Source: Methanococcoides sp052057775 (lineage in GTDB: Archaea > Halobacteriota > Methanosarcinia > Methanosarcinales > Methanosarcinaceae). From it: a DNA stretch of 64,000 nucleotides. Location: contig NZ_CP195121.1 of NCBI RefSeq assembly GCF_052057775.1, positions 1,984,001 through 2,048,000 on the forward strand, written 5' to 3'. This document shows, in pieces, positions 25,830-35,621 of the stretch. Position numbers and translations under genes: made by a program. A model generated the notes under the pieces. It had not been told where the DNA came from and made no database searches. It was given only the letters and a program-made list of their open reading frames with translations. Each line of letters begins with the position of its first letter. The stretch's first letter is position 1.

Positions 25830-26996
25830 ATGATCATGGATCGTGAAAGATTCTTACTCTATTCATCGGTTTTTGTCATAATGGGACTTTCCAATGCAGT
25901 GGTACCGGTACTCCCGGAGCTAGCAGCTTCCGGCCGGACAGGTACTATGACCCCTACAAGCCTTTTGTATTCAGCTTTTTTCCTTGGTGCACTTTTTACC
26001 ATGCTTCCTTTCGGAATTCTCAGTGACAGATTTGGAAAACTTAAATTTGTGTTACTTGGAGTTATACTTTCCTTCATAGCAGGAATCGTCATGTCAATTA
26101 CAGATAATTTCATGATGCTTGTAATGGCACGCTTCCTGGAAGGTGCGTCATGTGGTGCATTTTTCCCTGCTGCATTTGCAAGACTGGCAATGTTCAAACA
26201 AAAGATGCGATATATAGGAGAGTTCAATTTCCTTATCAATGGCGGACTTGCTGCAGGAGTCGCAGTTACTGGTTATCTGGCTGGGACCAATATCAAATAT
26301 GGCATTTATCTCTTCGTACTGCTGACCATGCTGACCCTTGTCTTCGCATTCTATCACCTACTCCACTCTCACGTAAAAGGCAACGAAAAAAGAAAAACGG
26401 AAATATTCCCAGAATCCGGGATATCACCGGAGACAGGATCAACTGCGACCATAGCATCCACAGTACCCGCAGAAAGATCGTACCATTCATTGATATTTAG
26501 CAAAAGCTCACTCAGCGTCTGGATCACTTCTTTTCTTTTCGCGGGATCAAGTGGTGTGCTTATTTCCCTTTATCCTGATTATAGCATTGATCTCCTGTCA
26601 AAGACCGAACTCGGTATAGCCATTGCTCTTTTGTATATTTCAACAATGATTTCCTCACTTGCAGTCTCACACTTTGACCTGAACTATGAGGAATTGATCA
26701 AAAAAGGAATAGTCATAGCAGCATTCGGCGTTCTTGTAACAACATATTACCCCATCGCAGGATTTACTGTGATGGGATGCGGATCAGGGATCCTGTTCCT
26801 CGGCCTACCCCTGGCGATCACTGCAATGAAGGTAGAACATGGAATGGCAATGGGGATCTATAACACCTGCATCTATGCCGGCCTTGCATTAATGCCGCTT
26901 ATAGCAGGAATATTTGCAGGAGTGCTCGAGATAGAGACCATATTCATAGCTACAGGATTACTGCTGGGTGCAACGGTGGTTCTGAACAGGAAATGA
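25830..26996 (+). CDS. Major facilitator superfamily transporter
   Basis: The 388-residue protein has about 12 membrane helices. The MFS loop 2-3 motif appears as GILSDRFGKLKF (about residues 62-73), and the long central cytoplasmic loop (about 178-217, KGNEKRKTEIFPESG and on) separates the two halves. The substrate cannot be told. ATG 25830 is used; ATG 25836 is an alternative, and neither has a clear ribosome site. Confidence 0.85.
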   Translation: MIMDRERFLLYSSVFVIMGLSNAVVPVLPELAASGRTGTMTPTSLLYSAFFLGALFTMLPFGILSDRFGKLKFVLLGVILSFIAGIVMSITDNFMMLVMARFLEGASCGAFFPAAFARLAMFKQKMRYIGEFNFLINGGLAAGVAVTGYLAGTNIKYGIYLFVLLTMLTLVFAFYHLLHSHVKGNEKRKTEIFPESGISPETGSTATIASTVPAERSYHSLIFSKSSLSVWITSFLFAGSSGVLISLYPDYSIDLLSKTELGIAIALLYISTMISSLAVSHFDLNYEELIKKGIVIAAFGVLVTTYYPIAGFTVMGCGSGILFLGLPLAITAMKVEHGMAMGIYNTCIYAGLALMPLIAGIFAGVLEIETIFIATGLLLGATVVLNRK

Positions 26997-27185
26997 GTAA
27001 TGATCCTGAGAAGATCATTATCTGGATAGATGCTTTTCTGAAGGACTTACAGAGAATATAGCCAACGGTTGAGATCATCATCAAAAGATATAATAACTAT
27101 TAATATCGAACATATAAAAGGATAAGGACGTATCATTTTTGGATCGGATGACACGTTCCTGAAAAACAAAAGAGGAGCTACTAAA

Positions 27186-28343
27186 ATGCTAACACTTGTA
27201 GTTGGCGGTTTTCTTGGAAGCGGAAAGACCACCACGATAATCAATACCGGAAAGTATCTCGTGGGCAAAGGGCACAAAGTTGCCATAATTGTAAACGAGA
27301 TCGGAGAGATCGGGATCGACGGCGACATAATCAACAAGTTCGGTTTCGACACAAAAGAGATCACGAACGGATGTATATGTTGTTCGCTCAAAATGGGACT
27401 TCGTTCAACAGTGATAACGCTTTTTAATTCCTATAAGCCGGATGTCCTTATAATTGAACCTACCGGAATTGCATTCCCTAACGTCATCAAGAGAGAGGTC
27501 GAACTGATGGACCTTGGAGAGGGAGCGGAGATCGCACCACTTGTGACACTGATCGATGGCAGCAGGTTCAAACACCTGCTAAAGGAGATGAAACATTTCT
27601 CAAAGCGCCAGATAGAGGATGCAGAGATACTTGCCATCAACAAGGTCGACCTTATGGACAGGATGCAGATCCCTATCGTTGCAGAATCGGTTCAACAACT
27701 TAACAAAAAAGCTAAGGTCATCCAGATCTCCGGAAATACCACGGATGAGAAGTTCTATGACTTCATGAATTTGATACTTCCGGAAGATATGTTAAATGGA
27801 TTCCAGAGAACTGCCCTTCAGCAAGCCGGAACTGCTGAGACAGCTAAACCATCCATTGCACCTGCAAATACCATCTCGCTTATCAGCAAGAAAAATATGG
27901 ATATGATCAGGGATGAGCAGGAAACGGAGAATTCCATTGATGCCTCCGGTGTTGCAACATATGCTGCGGAATACAGGATCAATGGAAGGCTGGATATCGA
28001 TAAAGCAAAGAAAATAGCTAACGATGTCATGACAGGCATAAAATCAGAGGTTCTAAAGCACAGTCCTGAGTTCATCGGTCATGTCAAGATGTTCCTTGAT
28101 TCAGATGTGGACACGGTGAAAATGAACTTCACTGCGTACTTCGAAGACCCGAAATTAGAGCTGATCGAAACCGGGAAGAATGAAACACCCATATTAAAGA
28201 TCCTTTCAGCAATATCTAACATGGAAAAAGCCGATCTTGTGAATATCGTGGATAGCTTCACAACAGATGTTTTCAAACGATATGGAATTGGTATCGAAAA
28301 GATCGACCCACATCACCATCATGAACATTCACCCCACCACTAA
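27186..28343 (+). CDS. G3E-family GTPase (CobW/COG0523) with His-rich C-terminus
   Basis: The protein has 385 residues. It shows Walker A GGFLGSGKTTT (about 7-17), the metal-binding CICC motif (about residues 65-68) in NGCICCSLKMGL, the switch region NEIGEIGIDGDI and the guanine motif NKVD. The C-terminus HHHHEHSPHH is a metal-binding tail. G3E proteins insert Ni, Zn or Co into target proteins. Its neighbours are a hydantoinase-like ATPase and mtaC1-mtaB1; MtaB is a zinc enzyme and MtaC a cobalt corrinoid protein, so a metallochaperone role for methyltransferases is a reasonable inference. GAGGAG precedes ATG 27186. Confidence 0.88.
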   Translation: MLTLVVGGFLGSGKTTTIINTGKYLVGKGHKVAIIVNEIGEIGIDGDIINKFGFDTKEITNGCICCSLKMGLRSTVITLFNSYKPDVLIIEPTGIAFPNVIKREVELMDLGEGAEIAPLVTLIDGSRFKHLLKEMKHFSKRQIEDAEILAINKVDLMDRMQIPIVAESVQQLNKKAKVIQISGNTTDEKFYDFMNLILPEDMLNGFQRTALQQAGTAETAKPSIAPANTISLISKKNMDMIRDEQETENSIDASGVATYAAEYRINGRLDIDKAKKIANDVMTGIKSEVLKHSPEFIGHVKMFLDSDVDTVKMNFTAYFEDPKLELIETGKNETPILKILSAISNMEKADLVNIVDSFTTDVFKRYGIGIEKIDPHHHHEHSPHH

Positions 28344-28368
28344 CATGGTTGCCTAAAAATAGAAAAAA

Positions 28369-28402
28369 GCTCCTGACAACCGGATCAGGAGCAGCTGTTT
28401 TA
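28369..28402 (+). terminator. Terminator between convergent G3E GTPase and hydantoinase-like genes
   Basis: GCTCCTGA (28369-28376) pairs with TCAGGAGC (28385-28392), followed by TGTTTTATTT. AT-rich flanks on the other side could also stop leftward transcription. Confidence 0.65.
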
Positions 28403-28464
28403 TTTAAAGATCCATTTACTGAGGATACATTATCCGAAATGATCAAAGATACAGATGTTCTGCC

Positions 28465-30381
28465 TCAGATCATACCGACGCCAACAAAGGTCAGTTTTGA
28501 TTCCATTGGAGGGTGGTGCCACCCTTCTGGTGAAACATGCTTTTCAGTTACCGTCACATTTACATTGCTGTTCCTGACACCACATTCGTTCATATAGCTG
28601 TAGGTCAGTGCTCTGCCATGTTCATTGGCAAATGACAATGCCTGAACATATGTATCGAACTTCAATCTTCCATCAGGAGAAAATACGAAGAAATCCCTGT
28701 CAGGTTCATGCACTGATACCGGCTTGATCATGATCTCCAGCCTCTTGATACCCTTCCCGAAAAGTGCACCTGCAGCATTACCGACTTCTGCATGGTCAGG
28801 AACAATTATATCAGCATTTATGAAAGACATGATCTCATCCTTATAAGCGATCACGGGACCACCCAATAACACGACCGGGATTTCCACATCGAACTTTGCC
28901 TTGAACTTACCGTCAACGATCTTCTCAATACCGGTGGTTTCAACTCCTGGCAGGAGGTAAGACATCAGACTAAATGCCATGTTGCGGGCAAACCTTTTTT
29001 TCAGTGATGAAGATAGCTCATACTTGCCTGTGTTGTTCATCTTTGCAATGAGATCTGCGCCTATTTTCGATGCATCTGAATTCCACTCAGTGTACTCGCC
29101 CAGGACATGCAAGACATCAGTTGGCGTAAAACCGATTGCCTGGATAAGCCTCTTCTTGATGAGGGAGCTTAACACAAAAGAGGAAGGTGGCTTTTTCAAC
29201 CTTGTTGACATCTCATCGAATGAAACAGGTTCATCGCCTATAACGGACAGTACCATCTCTTCGTTCTCATTCAGGTCAACGATCTCGTGTTCTGTTCTCA
29301 CAAAGAACTTGGTCGGCTGGATGTTCTCATCAAAAAGCCTGCGTGAAGGGACTACTACCCGGTTCAGTTTTTCAAGGAATCCCTCATATTTGACAGCGGC
29401 AAGACATAGTGGCTCCACCCTTCTTGGACCCATGAAGACCTTTTTGTCCTTTGTCCATATATGACTGTCACCACCCATTGCAGATGTCTCCATGTGGATG
29501 GCCTTGACCCTTGTTTGCCAGCCACCGACCACTGCACCGGCCCCACTCAGGTCCGGGACATTTTGGTAAAGCATTGAGACATCAGTACTTGTGCCACCCA
29601 CGTCTATGACGGCACAGGTATCCAGGTCCGTAAGATAGGATGCCCCGATCAGACTTGCAGCCGGACCTGAGAATATGGTCTCAATGGGTTTTTCCAGTGC
29701 GTCCCTGATACCAACCACCGAACCGTCGCACTTGAGCATGATAAGACGGGCATCCATATTCCTCCTTTTCATCTCAGCTATGATGGCATTAACAAAGTGT
29801 TTTCCAACAGGAAGTAACTGTGCATTCAGGTAAGCTGTCACCGACCTTTCATAAGCACCGATCTCCTGGGAAAGTTCGTGACCGCACACTACAGGTTTAC
29901 CGGCAAGTTGCGTGATCAGTTCCTTGATCTTCAGTTCATGTTCTGGATTACGTATGCTAAAATGTGAAGAAACCGCAAATGCGGATATATTATCTTTTAC
30001 CTTCAGGACGAAGTTCTTAACAGCCTGTATGTCAAGGGGTGCCATTTCTTCACCCATATGATCATGGCCACCAGATACGAAAATGATGTCATTGGTTGGG
30101 AAATCCTTTTCGACATTATGCTCACCTGCAAGAATAACGCCTACAGGATAGCCGGTATCTTCCAGAACAGTATTTGTGGCAAGTGTTGTGGAGAGTGATA
30201 CAAGTTTCACTTTTTCAAGGTATTCCTCATCGATACCATCGATAGCATTCTTTATTCCTTCGATAAGGTCAGGATATGTTGTCAGTGCTTTATTGGAGGT
30301 CACAACTGACCTGTCTGAATCCCTTACAAGGATCGCATCGGTATAAGTTCCACCTGCATCGATACCTAAACTATATTGCAT
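28465..30381 (-). CDS. Hydantoinase/oxoprolinase-family ATPase-fold protein, copy 1
   Basis: The protein has 638 residues. The N-terminal phosphate loop SLGIDAGGTYTDAIL and the middle VIDVGGTSTDVSML are the actin/ASKHA-type nucleotide motifs of hydantoinase A. SGPAASLIGA and TSAMGGDSHIW are further family landmarks. A winged-helix-like insert lies at about 360-410. Family members hydrolyse cyclic amides or act with ATP on carboxyl groups, but in methanogens close homologues sit beside corrinoid methyltransferase genes and lack a partner B subunit. It is the first gene downstream of mtaC1-mtaB1 on the same strand. A role in activation of corrinoid proteins, like the ASKHA protein RamA, is inference. 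Confidence 0.8.
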   Translation of the reverse strand: MQYSLGIDAGGTYTDAILVRDSDRSVVTSNKALTTYPDLIEGIKNAIDGIDEEYLEKVKLVSLSTTLATNTVLEDTGYPVGVILAGEHNVEKDFPTNDIIFVSGGHDHMGEEMAPLDIQAVKNFVLKVKDNISAFAVSSHFSIRNPEHELKIKELITQLAGKPVVCGHELSQEIGAYERSVTAYLNAQLLPVGKHFVNAIIAEMKRRNMDARLIMLKCDGSVVGIRDALEKPIETIFSGPAASLIGASYLTDLDTCAVIDVGGTSTDVSMLYQNVPDLSGAGAVVGGWQTRVKAIHMETSAMGGDSHIWTKDKKVFMGPRRVEPLCLAAVKYEGFLEKLNRVVVPSRRLFDENIQPTKFFVRTEHEIVDLNENEEMVLSVIGDEPVSFDEMSTRLKKPPSSFVLSSLIKKRLIQAIGFTPTDVLHVLGEYTEWNSDASKIGADLIAKMNNTGKYELSSSLKKRFARNMAFSLMSYLLPGVETTGIEKIVDGKFKAKFDVEIPVVLLGGPVIAYKDEIMSFINADIIVPDHAEVGNAAGALFGKGIKRLEIMIKPVSVHEPDRDFFVFSPDGRLKFDTYVQALSFANEHGRALTYSYMNECGVRNSNVNVTVTEKHVSPEGWHHPPMESKLTFVGVGMI

Positions 30382-30561
30382 AATTTATCGCCGTCCCTTC
30401 TTACTTACAGATCAAAAAAACCTGCTATCAAATAATTTAGCCCGTACTGCAACATTGGAGGTTGAAGATCATTTTTCACGTAGATATATAAAAATAATTA
30501 GTACTATAATATAAAACTGAGTAGAAGATTATAAATTTAAAAAAATAAAGACAAATGTTTA
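30382..30561. other. Non-coding stretch downstream of mtaB1
   Basis: AT-rich; contains the promoter region of the hydantoinase-like gene. No supported gene. Confidence 0.4.
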
Positions 30562-30612
30562 AAGGAGATAAAGGAGTTTGTAAATATCTTAATATCACCT
30601 CCAGTTTGTTTT
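30562..30612 (-). repeat. Conserved 3' element B of mtaB1
   Basis: The 40-50 base block is nearly identical to 62765-62815 behind mtaB3. On the transcript strand it begins GGAGGTGATATT and ends ACTCCTTTATCTCC, so GGA..GATA can pair with TATC..TCC. It is flanked by T-rich DNA. It may be an RNA stability or processing element, or a remnant shared through duplication. It is absent behind mtaB2, where sequence has been changed by insertion nearby. Confidence 0.55.
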
Positions 30613-30717
30613 TTTCGTTTTTTCTCGTTTTTGTTATTAGGGAAGGATGTAAACGTAGTTAGTTTAAAGGTTCTCAAAATGTCTGGATACAAAGACCGTT
30701 TTTCAAGGTGTAGAAAA

Positions 30718-30742
30718 GTAGCCCCGAGGGGATCAGGGCTAC
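30718..30742 (-). terminator. Stem-loop after mtaB1
   Basis: GTAGCCC (30718-30724) pairs with GGGCTAC (30736-30742). The same hairpin with compensating changes follows mtaB2 (51291-51313) and mtaB3 (62910-62934). It lies 36 bases after the stop codon. Confidence 0.75.
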
Positions 30743-30777
30743 TGTCCAATTCCGGAAAAACTTTCCGTCAATCCTGC

Positions 30778-32163
30778 TTAGAGACCGTAGTTCTCAGGCA
30801 GGAATACCTTTACCTCTTCCTTGTACTTGGTCATGCAGTCGCTCATAAAGGTTTCCTTGTCGTCTGTAAGTGCTTCAAGAGCAGCCTTTGCATCTGCGAG
30901 TGCACCCTTCTCGAACCTTGTGAGCTCGAGCTTTCCAGCTGCACCTTCTTCCATGATCTTAACAGACTCGAGTGCAGCGTTCTTTGCACGGAGGTAGATG
31001 TCCTCTCCGTCCTTGACGATAGCTTCACCGACACGGTATGCGTTGTCGTATGCAAGGACATAGCCCTGTGGGTCCCTGTACTTGTCGGAAAGTACCATGA
31101 GATCCCTGAGAACCTTCTCCTGACCGGTTGCAAGTGCAGTGTTCATCAGAGCACAGTCGTAACCGAGGGATTCTGACCAGCACTGTACGGATGTACCACC
31201 GAACTCTGCATGGTATTCGACGGACTCGTTAGACCAGAGGTCACAGCACTGCATGATGAGGTTACCCATGACATCGGAGTGAGCACATGTGGAAGTCTTA
31301 CCTTCGAATGTCATTGGCATACCTGTGATCGCTTTGAGGATAACGTTCTCATATCCACAGTCCTTACCAGGACCTACAGCTCCAGCCTCATATGCTGCGA
31401 GTGATCTTGGTGCTGAGATAGCCCTTGCGATGATAGCAAGTGTGTGAGCAAGGTTCTTGTCGAGCAGTCCGCCTGCAATGAACATTGCAGTGTTCGCTTC
31501 GGAACAGTCGGTGTCACCAGCTGCAACAACGTTGTGCTTCTTTGCAACGTTTGCGACCTCCTGCCAGAGGAAGTCCATATCCATGGTACCAAGACAACCG
31601 ATTGCATAGAGCATACCCGGCACATCGTTCCTCAGAATAGCGTAATCGAATATCTCCTTACCACCCATTGACTCAATGGAAAGAAGGTCAGCACCATTTG
31701 CTGCTACTTCCTCGAAGGATTCCATAAGGACGTTGAACTTGTCGCCTCTGAGTCCGAGGAAATCACGGTCTTCACGAATATCACCAACGGTGTGTCTTAA
31801 TGCACATTTGATACCGTATTCATCGTGGAACTCTTCCATGATCTCTTTCTGTGCGTGTGCGACCTCTCCTCCCCAGGTTGGGTTGTTGGTCATCTGCTCA
31901 ACGTGTTCTGTTTCAAGTACCACAGATGGGAAACCGACCTGGACCATACGGTTCATGATGTCGGTAGTGATCCTCTGGTATTCCCTGATAAGCTTCTCTT
32001 TTGATGCACCAGCTTCAGGTCTTGGAGCATAGTTCACTTCAGGGGAAGTATATCCGCCACCGATCTCGAGGTCAAGTCCTGCCTTTACAGGGAACTTTGA
32101 TCTGCCGAAGATCATGTCATCTGCACTGTCATATGCCATCTTTGTGTATCTGTTGATTGCCAT
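30778..32163 (-). CDS. mtaB: Methanol:corrinoid methyltransferase MtaB, copy 1
   Basis: The protein has 461 residues. MtaB is a zinc enzyme that transfers the methyl of methanol to MtaC. The whole sequence matches Methanosarcina MtaB: YPVKAG-like VKAGLDLEIGGGYTSPEVNY, LETEHVEQMTNNPTWGGEVA, GDTDCSEANTAMFIAGG and EGKTSTCAHSDVMGN, the last two regions carrying the zinc-ligand cysteines. ATG at 32163 follows AGAGGTGA; the in-frame GTG at 32172 is within that ribosome site. It lies 13 bp after mtaC1. Compared with copies 2 and 3 it has private residues, such as HTVGDIRED where they have HTCGDVRED. Confidence 0.96.
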   Translation of the reverse strand: MAINRYTKMAYDSADDMIFGRSKFPVKAGLDLEIGGGYTSPEVNYAPRPEAGASKEKLIREYQRITTDIMNRMVQVGFPSVVLETEHVEQMTNNPTWGGEVAHAQKEIMEEFHDEYGIKCALRHTVGDIREDRDFLGLRGDKFNVLMESFEEVAANGADLLSIESMGGKEIFDYAILRNDVPGMLYAIGCLGTMDMDFLWQEVANVAKKHNVVAAGDTDCSEANTAMFIAGGLLDKNLAHTLAIIARAISAPRSLAAYEAGAVGPGKDCGYENVILKAITGMPMTFEGKTSTCAHSDVMGNLIMQCCDLWSNESVEYHAEFGGTSVQCWSESLGYDCALMNTALATGQEKVLRDLMVLSDKYRDPQGYVLAYDNAYRVGEAIVKDGEDIYLRAKNAALESVKIMEEGAAGKLELTRFEKGALADAKAALEALTDDKETFMSDCMTKYKEEVKVFLPENYGL

Positions 32164-32176
32164 TATTATCACCTCT

Positions 32177-32947
32177 TTAGTGTTTGTGGAATTCCTCTTT
32201 CAGTGCACTCAGATCTGATCCTGCAAGAATAGCATTTGCGATCTTCGGTGCGTCAGCTGCTTCCTCACCATAGACACCAAGCTCGTATGTTGTTACGAAG
32301 TCCTGGTTTACTGCCCCACCACCACAGGCGAATGGGATCTTTATACCTGCTTCAAGCAGCCTGTCGTTGACGGCCTTGAAGGCATACATTGTTGTTGTCA
32401 TCAGTGCAGTACCTGTAAGCATGATAGGGTTCTCAGCTTTGACAGCCTCGATAACTTCATCCACAGGGACATCACGACCAAGGTCAACGACCTCATATCC
32501 GTTTGCTCTGAGAAGTGCAGCAACGATGGATTTACCGATGTCGTGTACATCTCCTTCTGCTACGTGACAGACGACCTTTCCTTTTGAAACAGGTGCTTCG
32601 TCGGACTGTTCCTTACAGAACTCGATACCCTCAAGCATTGCATCTGCGGACATCATGACGTTTGGCAGGAAAATGATACCCTGGTCATACAGGTCTGTAA
32701 CAACTTTCATACCTACCATAAGTGCATCATCGATCAGTGCAATTGGATCCCTTCCTGCATCAATTGCAGCTTCAAGACCTTCAATAACGTCATCTTCCTC
32801 ACCTTCAAAGATGGCTTCTGCAATTGGCCTGTATAATTCATCCGTAGGATAGAGTTCAGCTGCAGCATCTTCAGGCGTCATAGCCTTTTCCATTTTCACA
32901 TTGTACCTTACCAGAATTTCACTGGGGTCTAAATCGAAACTGGTCAT
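32177..32947 (-). CDS. mtaC: Methanol corrinoid protein MtaC, copy 1
   Basis: The protein has 256 residues. The helical cap is followed by the cobalamin domain with the motif GDVHDIGKS; His135 is the lower cobalt ligand. It accepts methyl from MtaB and passes it to the methylcobamide:CoM methyltransferase MtaA, which is not in this window. GGAAG lies before ATG 32947. It is nearly identical to MtaC2 at 52747, differing at about a dozen positions. Confidence 0.96.
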   Translation of the reverse strand: MTSFDLDPSEILVRYNVKMEKAMTPEDAAAELYPTDELYRPIAEAIFEGEEDDVIEGLEAAIDAGRDPIALIDDALMVGMKVVTDLYDQGIIFLPNVMMSADAMLEGIEFCKEQSDEAPVSKGKVVCHVAEGDVHDIGKSIVAALLRANGYEVVDLGRDVPVDEVIEAVKAENPIMLTGTALMTTTMYAFKAVNDRLLEAGIKIPFACGGGAVNQDFVTTYELGVYGEEAADAPKIANAILAGSDLSALKEEFHKH

Positions 32948-33743
32948 TTTTTACTTCCTTTGCTTTTTTAAGTTTTTAACAACGGTGTTCGTAAAGTTTG
33001 AAAACCGTCATCGATCCAATCCATAGGACATCATTACGAAATCCTGATAAGGCGTCTGATGTTTTACTATATAAACATAACTATCTTTGAATTATAGTAT
33101 ATAGTTATATTGCTTGAGATAATTTATTACATACTGTTTATTTCAAGATATAATAAAGCAACAGATACTGAAAATGAAAAGTAAAATAAATGTTTGAAAA
33201 AATAAGATATATTACAAACCAATATGTTTATATATTAAAAACAAATTGCACGCTTTTTGAACTAATATATAAAGATAATCCAAAATCGAGATTCGATCAA
33301 CATGCTCACATATAAAGAAATAAGTCTGTTGATAATGATTAATAATTTCAGGATCAAAAAATATTACAAATATTAGATACAACAAAAACGAAATATTTAT
33401 ATGTAATTTTACATCGATAAATTTTGACTACAGAAGAAGAAAACAACTTCAAAAGACACAATTAGCCTAATTATTTATAAAAATTTAAAGAGTAAATCAT
33501 GGATAAATTGTAAAGATTACAGAAACGATTTTTGCATAAATTGATAAATATAATTATAATTTATTTTTCTTGTGTCTGAAAAAGTCAAAAATGCTTAAAA
33601 ATAGATGGTCTCTGCAGCTCGTACCCTCATAACAAATGTTCCATTTCAATAGAAATATTGCTGGTTGCCGCAGGTTGAACGGAGAAAATTGATTCAAAAA
33701 GTAAAGAAAAAACTAAGAATAAATATTCAAAATCTCCTGGTCT
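32948..33743 (-). promoter_or_regulatory. Long AT-rich upstream region of mtaC1
   Basis: There is no gene in these 796 bases. On the minus strand TTTATATAG (33075-33067) is a good TATA box, giving an mtaC1 leader of about 95 nt. Long AT-rich upstream regions and leaders are known for Methanosarcina mta operons and carry regulation. Weak oligo-A/T tracts at 33180-33560 may bend the DNA. Nothing else is recognisable. Confidence 0.5.
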
Positions 33744-34916
33744 TCATACTCTGACCGGACATCGGCCTGACAATTTTGACCTGATGTTTTTATCATTCCT
33801 ATCAAAAACAACGATCCCTTTTTTCTTTATCTGGACAACACATTTGTCACCAACATTCTTCATTAGATCGTTAAATGTATTATTTGCGATCTCTGCTACC
33901 AACATAATCTCTTTCCCCACGATCTCAACTGAAACAAGACTGCTGGCTCCTTTGTTAACTATACTGGTAATGATCGCAGGGAACAGGTTCCTTCTCTGCT
34001 TCTTTTGTCCTTCACGTTCATCAAGTAGCAGTATATTCTCGGGCCTGATACCCCACGAAACCCTTTCCCCCAGCATGCAATCCAGAGGTTGTGCGGTTAT
34101 CAATATGTCCTGCGTTCTCAAAATTGTGCTATTTAAACTTTTATCGTGATCAACAACCACCGCATCATCAAATATATTTGAGAGACCTGCAAGTTCTGCA
34201 ACATGCCGGGTCTTTGGATGATAGAATACGTCTTCCGGACTGCCCAGATGCTGTACAACACCATCATGATAGACCACCACACGATCTGCCATTGTAAAGG
34301 CCTCTACCGGATTATGGGTGATGAAAAGCATTGGTATACCAAGTTCTTTTTGTATTGATTTCATCTCTGCGCGAAGTCTGATCCTGGAGACCATGTCCAG
34401 TGCAGAGAATGGCTCATCAAGAAGCAGGATCTGCGGCTCTGGTGCCAGTGCACGGGCTAATGCCACCCTCTGCTGCTGACCACCTGAAAGCTTTGCAGGA
34501 TAGCAATTCTCCAGCTCCCCTATTTGCATCAGTTCCATCATCTCATCGACACGCCTTTGTATTGAAAGGGTATCCATCCCTTTTAGACCATAAGCAATGT
34601 TCTTCCTGACATCCATATGCGGAAAGAGTGCATAGTTCTGGAACACATAGCCAAGGTGGCGTTGCTGCGAGGGGAGATCTATATTCATCTGGTGGTCGAA
34701 ATACACATCATCGTTTATTCTTATGTATCCGGAATCAGGTTTTGCTAATCCTGCAATGCATCTCAAAGTTGTGGTCTTTCCGGAACCGGAACGTCCAAAA
34801 AGAACCACAAGTTCATTATCTGCTTTGAAATCACAACCAAGTGAGAAAGTTTCTTTCCCACCCTTTTTTGCATCTTTGTTGTAAAACTTTTTTTGTATGC
34901 TGATCTCCACACCCAT
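33744..34916 (-). CDS. modC: Molybdate ABC transporter ATP-binding protein ModC
   Basis: The protein has 390 residues. The ATPase part shows Walker A FGRSGSGKTTTLR (about 39-51), the signature LSGGQQQRVALARAL and Walker B LLLDEPFSAL, with switch His in LFITHNPVEAF. The C-terminal part (about 260-370) is a TOBE-type molybdate-sensing domain. It powers uptake through ModB. It lies 9 bp after modB and ends the nif-mod block. Molybdate is needed both for nitrogenase and for the formylmethanofuran dehydrogenase of this methanogen. Tungstate specificity cannot be excluded. Confidence 0.88.
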   Translation of the reverse strand: MGVEISIQKKFYNKDAKKGGKETFSLGCDFKADNELVVLFGRSGSGKTTTLRCIAGLAKPDSGYIRINDDVYFDHQMNIDLPSQQRHLGYVFQNYALFPHMDVRKNIAYGLKGMDTLSIQRRVDEMMELMQIGELENCYPAKLSGGQQQRVALARALAPEPQILLLDEPFSALDMVSRIRLRAEMKSIQKELGIPMLFITHNPVEAFTMADRVVVYHDGVVQHLGSPEDVFYHPKTRHVAELAGLSNIFDDAVVVDHDKSLNSTILRTQDILITAQPLDCMLGERVSWGIRPENILLLDEREGQKKQRRNLFPAIITSIVNKGASSLVSVEIVGKEIMLVAEIANNTFNDLMKNVGDKCVVQIKKKGIVVFDRNDKNIRSKLSGRCPVRV

Positions 34917-34925
34917 ATGACCACC

Positions 34926-35594
34926 TTATACTTTCCATTTGTCGACAAGACTGCTGGTGATACCGATGGACAGCAGCGATACAATGATCAATATTATGAC
35001 CAAAAGGTTGGCAAGCTCATTGTTCCCTGTCTGGAATGCACCATAAATGGAAAGAGACATCGTATTTGTTTTACCCGGTACATTGCCTGCTACCATCAGA
35101 GTTGCCCCGAATTCCCCTACAGCTCTTGCAAAGCTTAGAACACATCCTGCAAGTATACCTTTCTTTGCAAGTGGAAGGGTTATGAAAAGCACAGTCTCAA
35201 GTTCACTTCTTCCAAGTGTGTAGGCTGCATATTCAAGTTCCCTGTCCACCGTCTCAATTGCTGCAGTTGCGGTCTTGACCATTAAAGGTAGAGAGACAAC
35301 AAAAGCAGCAATGACCGCTGCCTGCCAGGTAAAAAGTATACCCTCGCTGGTTATCCCTGATATGTAGCTGCCAATGATACCATTTTTTGCCAGTAAGATC
35401 ACCAGCAGATAACCTGTAACCGTTGGCGGAAGCACAAGCGGCATTGTAACCATTGCTTCTGCAAAGCGTTTTCCTGCAAAGTCTTTCCTTGCGAATACAT
35501 AGGCTATCAGTATTCCCATCAAAAGTACAAACAAAGTGGAAACTATAGACACTCTGAGAGTAAGGATCAATGGGAACCATACAGATTCCAGCAT
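34926..35594 (-). CDS. modB: Molybdate ABC transporter permease ModB
   Basis: The protein has 222 residues and five or six membrane helices. The ABC permease loop that contacts ModC is LGRSELETVLFITLPLAKKGILAG, with the characteristic EAA-like Gly; ARAVGEFGATLMVAGN is typical of molybdate permeases. The ATG at 35594 was chosen because AGGTGAT lies just before it; an upstream GTG at 35609 has none. The operon order is modA-modB-modC. Confidence 0.9.
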   Translation of the reverse strand: MLESVWFPLILTLRVSIVSTLFVLLMGILIAYVFARKDFAGKRFAEAMVTMPLVLPPTVTGYLLVILLAKNGIIGSYISGITSEGILFTWQAAVIAAFVVSLPLMVKTATAAIETVDRELEYAAYTLGRSELETVLFITLPLAKKGILAGCVLSFARAVGEFGATLMVAGNVPGKTNTMSLSIYGAFQTGNNELANLLVIILIIVSLLSIGITSSLVDKWKV

Positions 35595-35621
35595 TATATC
35601 ACCTGCCACCGTCCGATCGTG

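Noticed and set aside
30537..30749. Minus-strand 70-codon frame behind mtaB1
   Set aside because: It runs through the terminator hairpin and element B, and the corresponding frame is not kept behind mtaB3.
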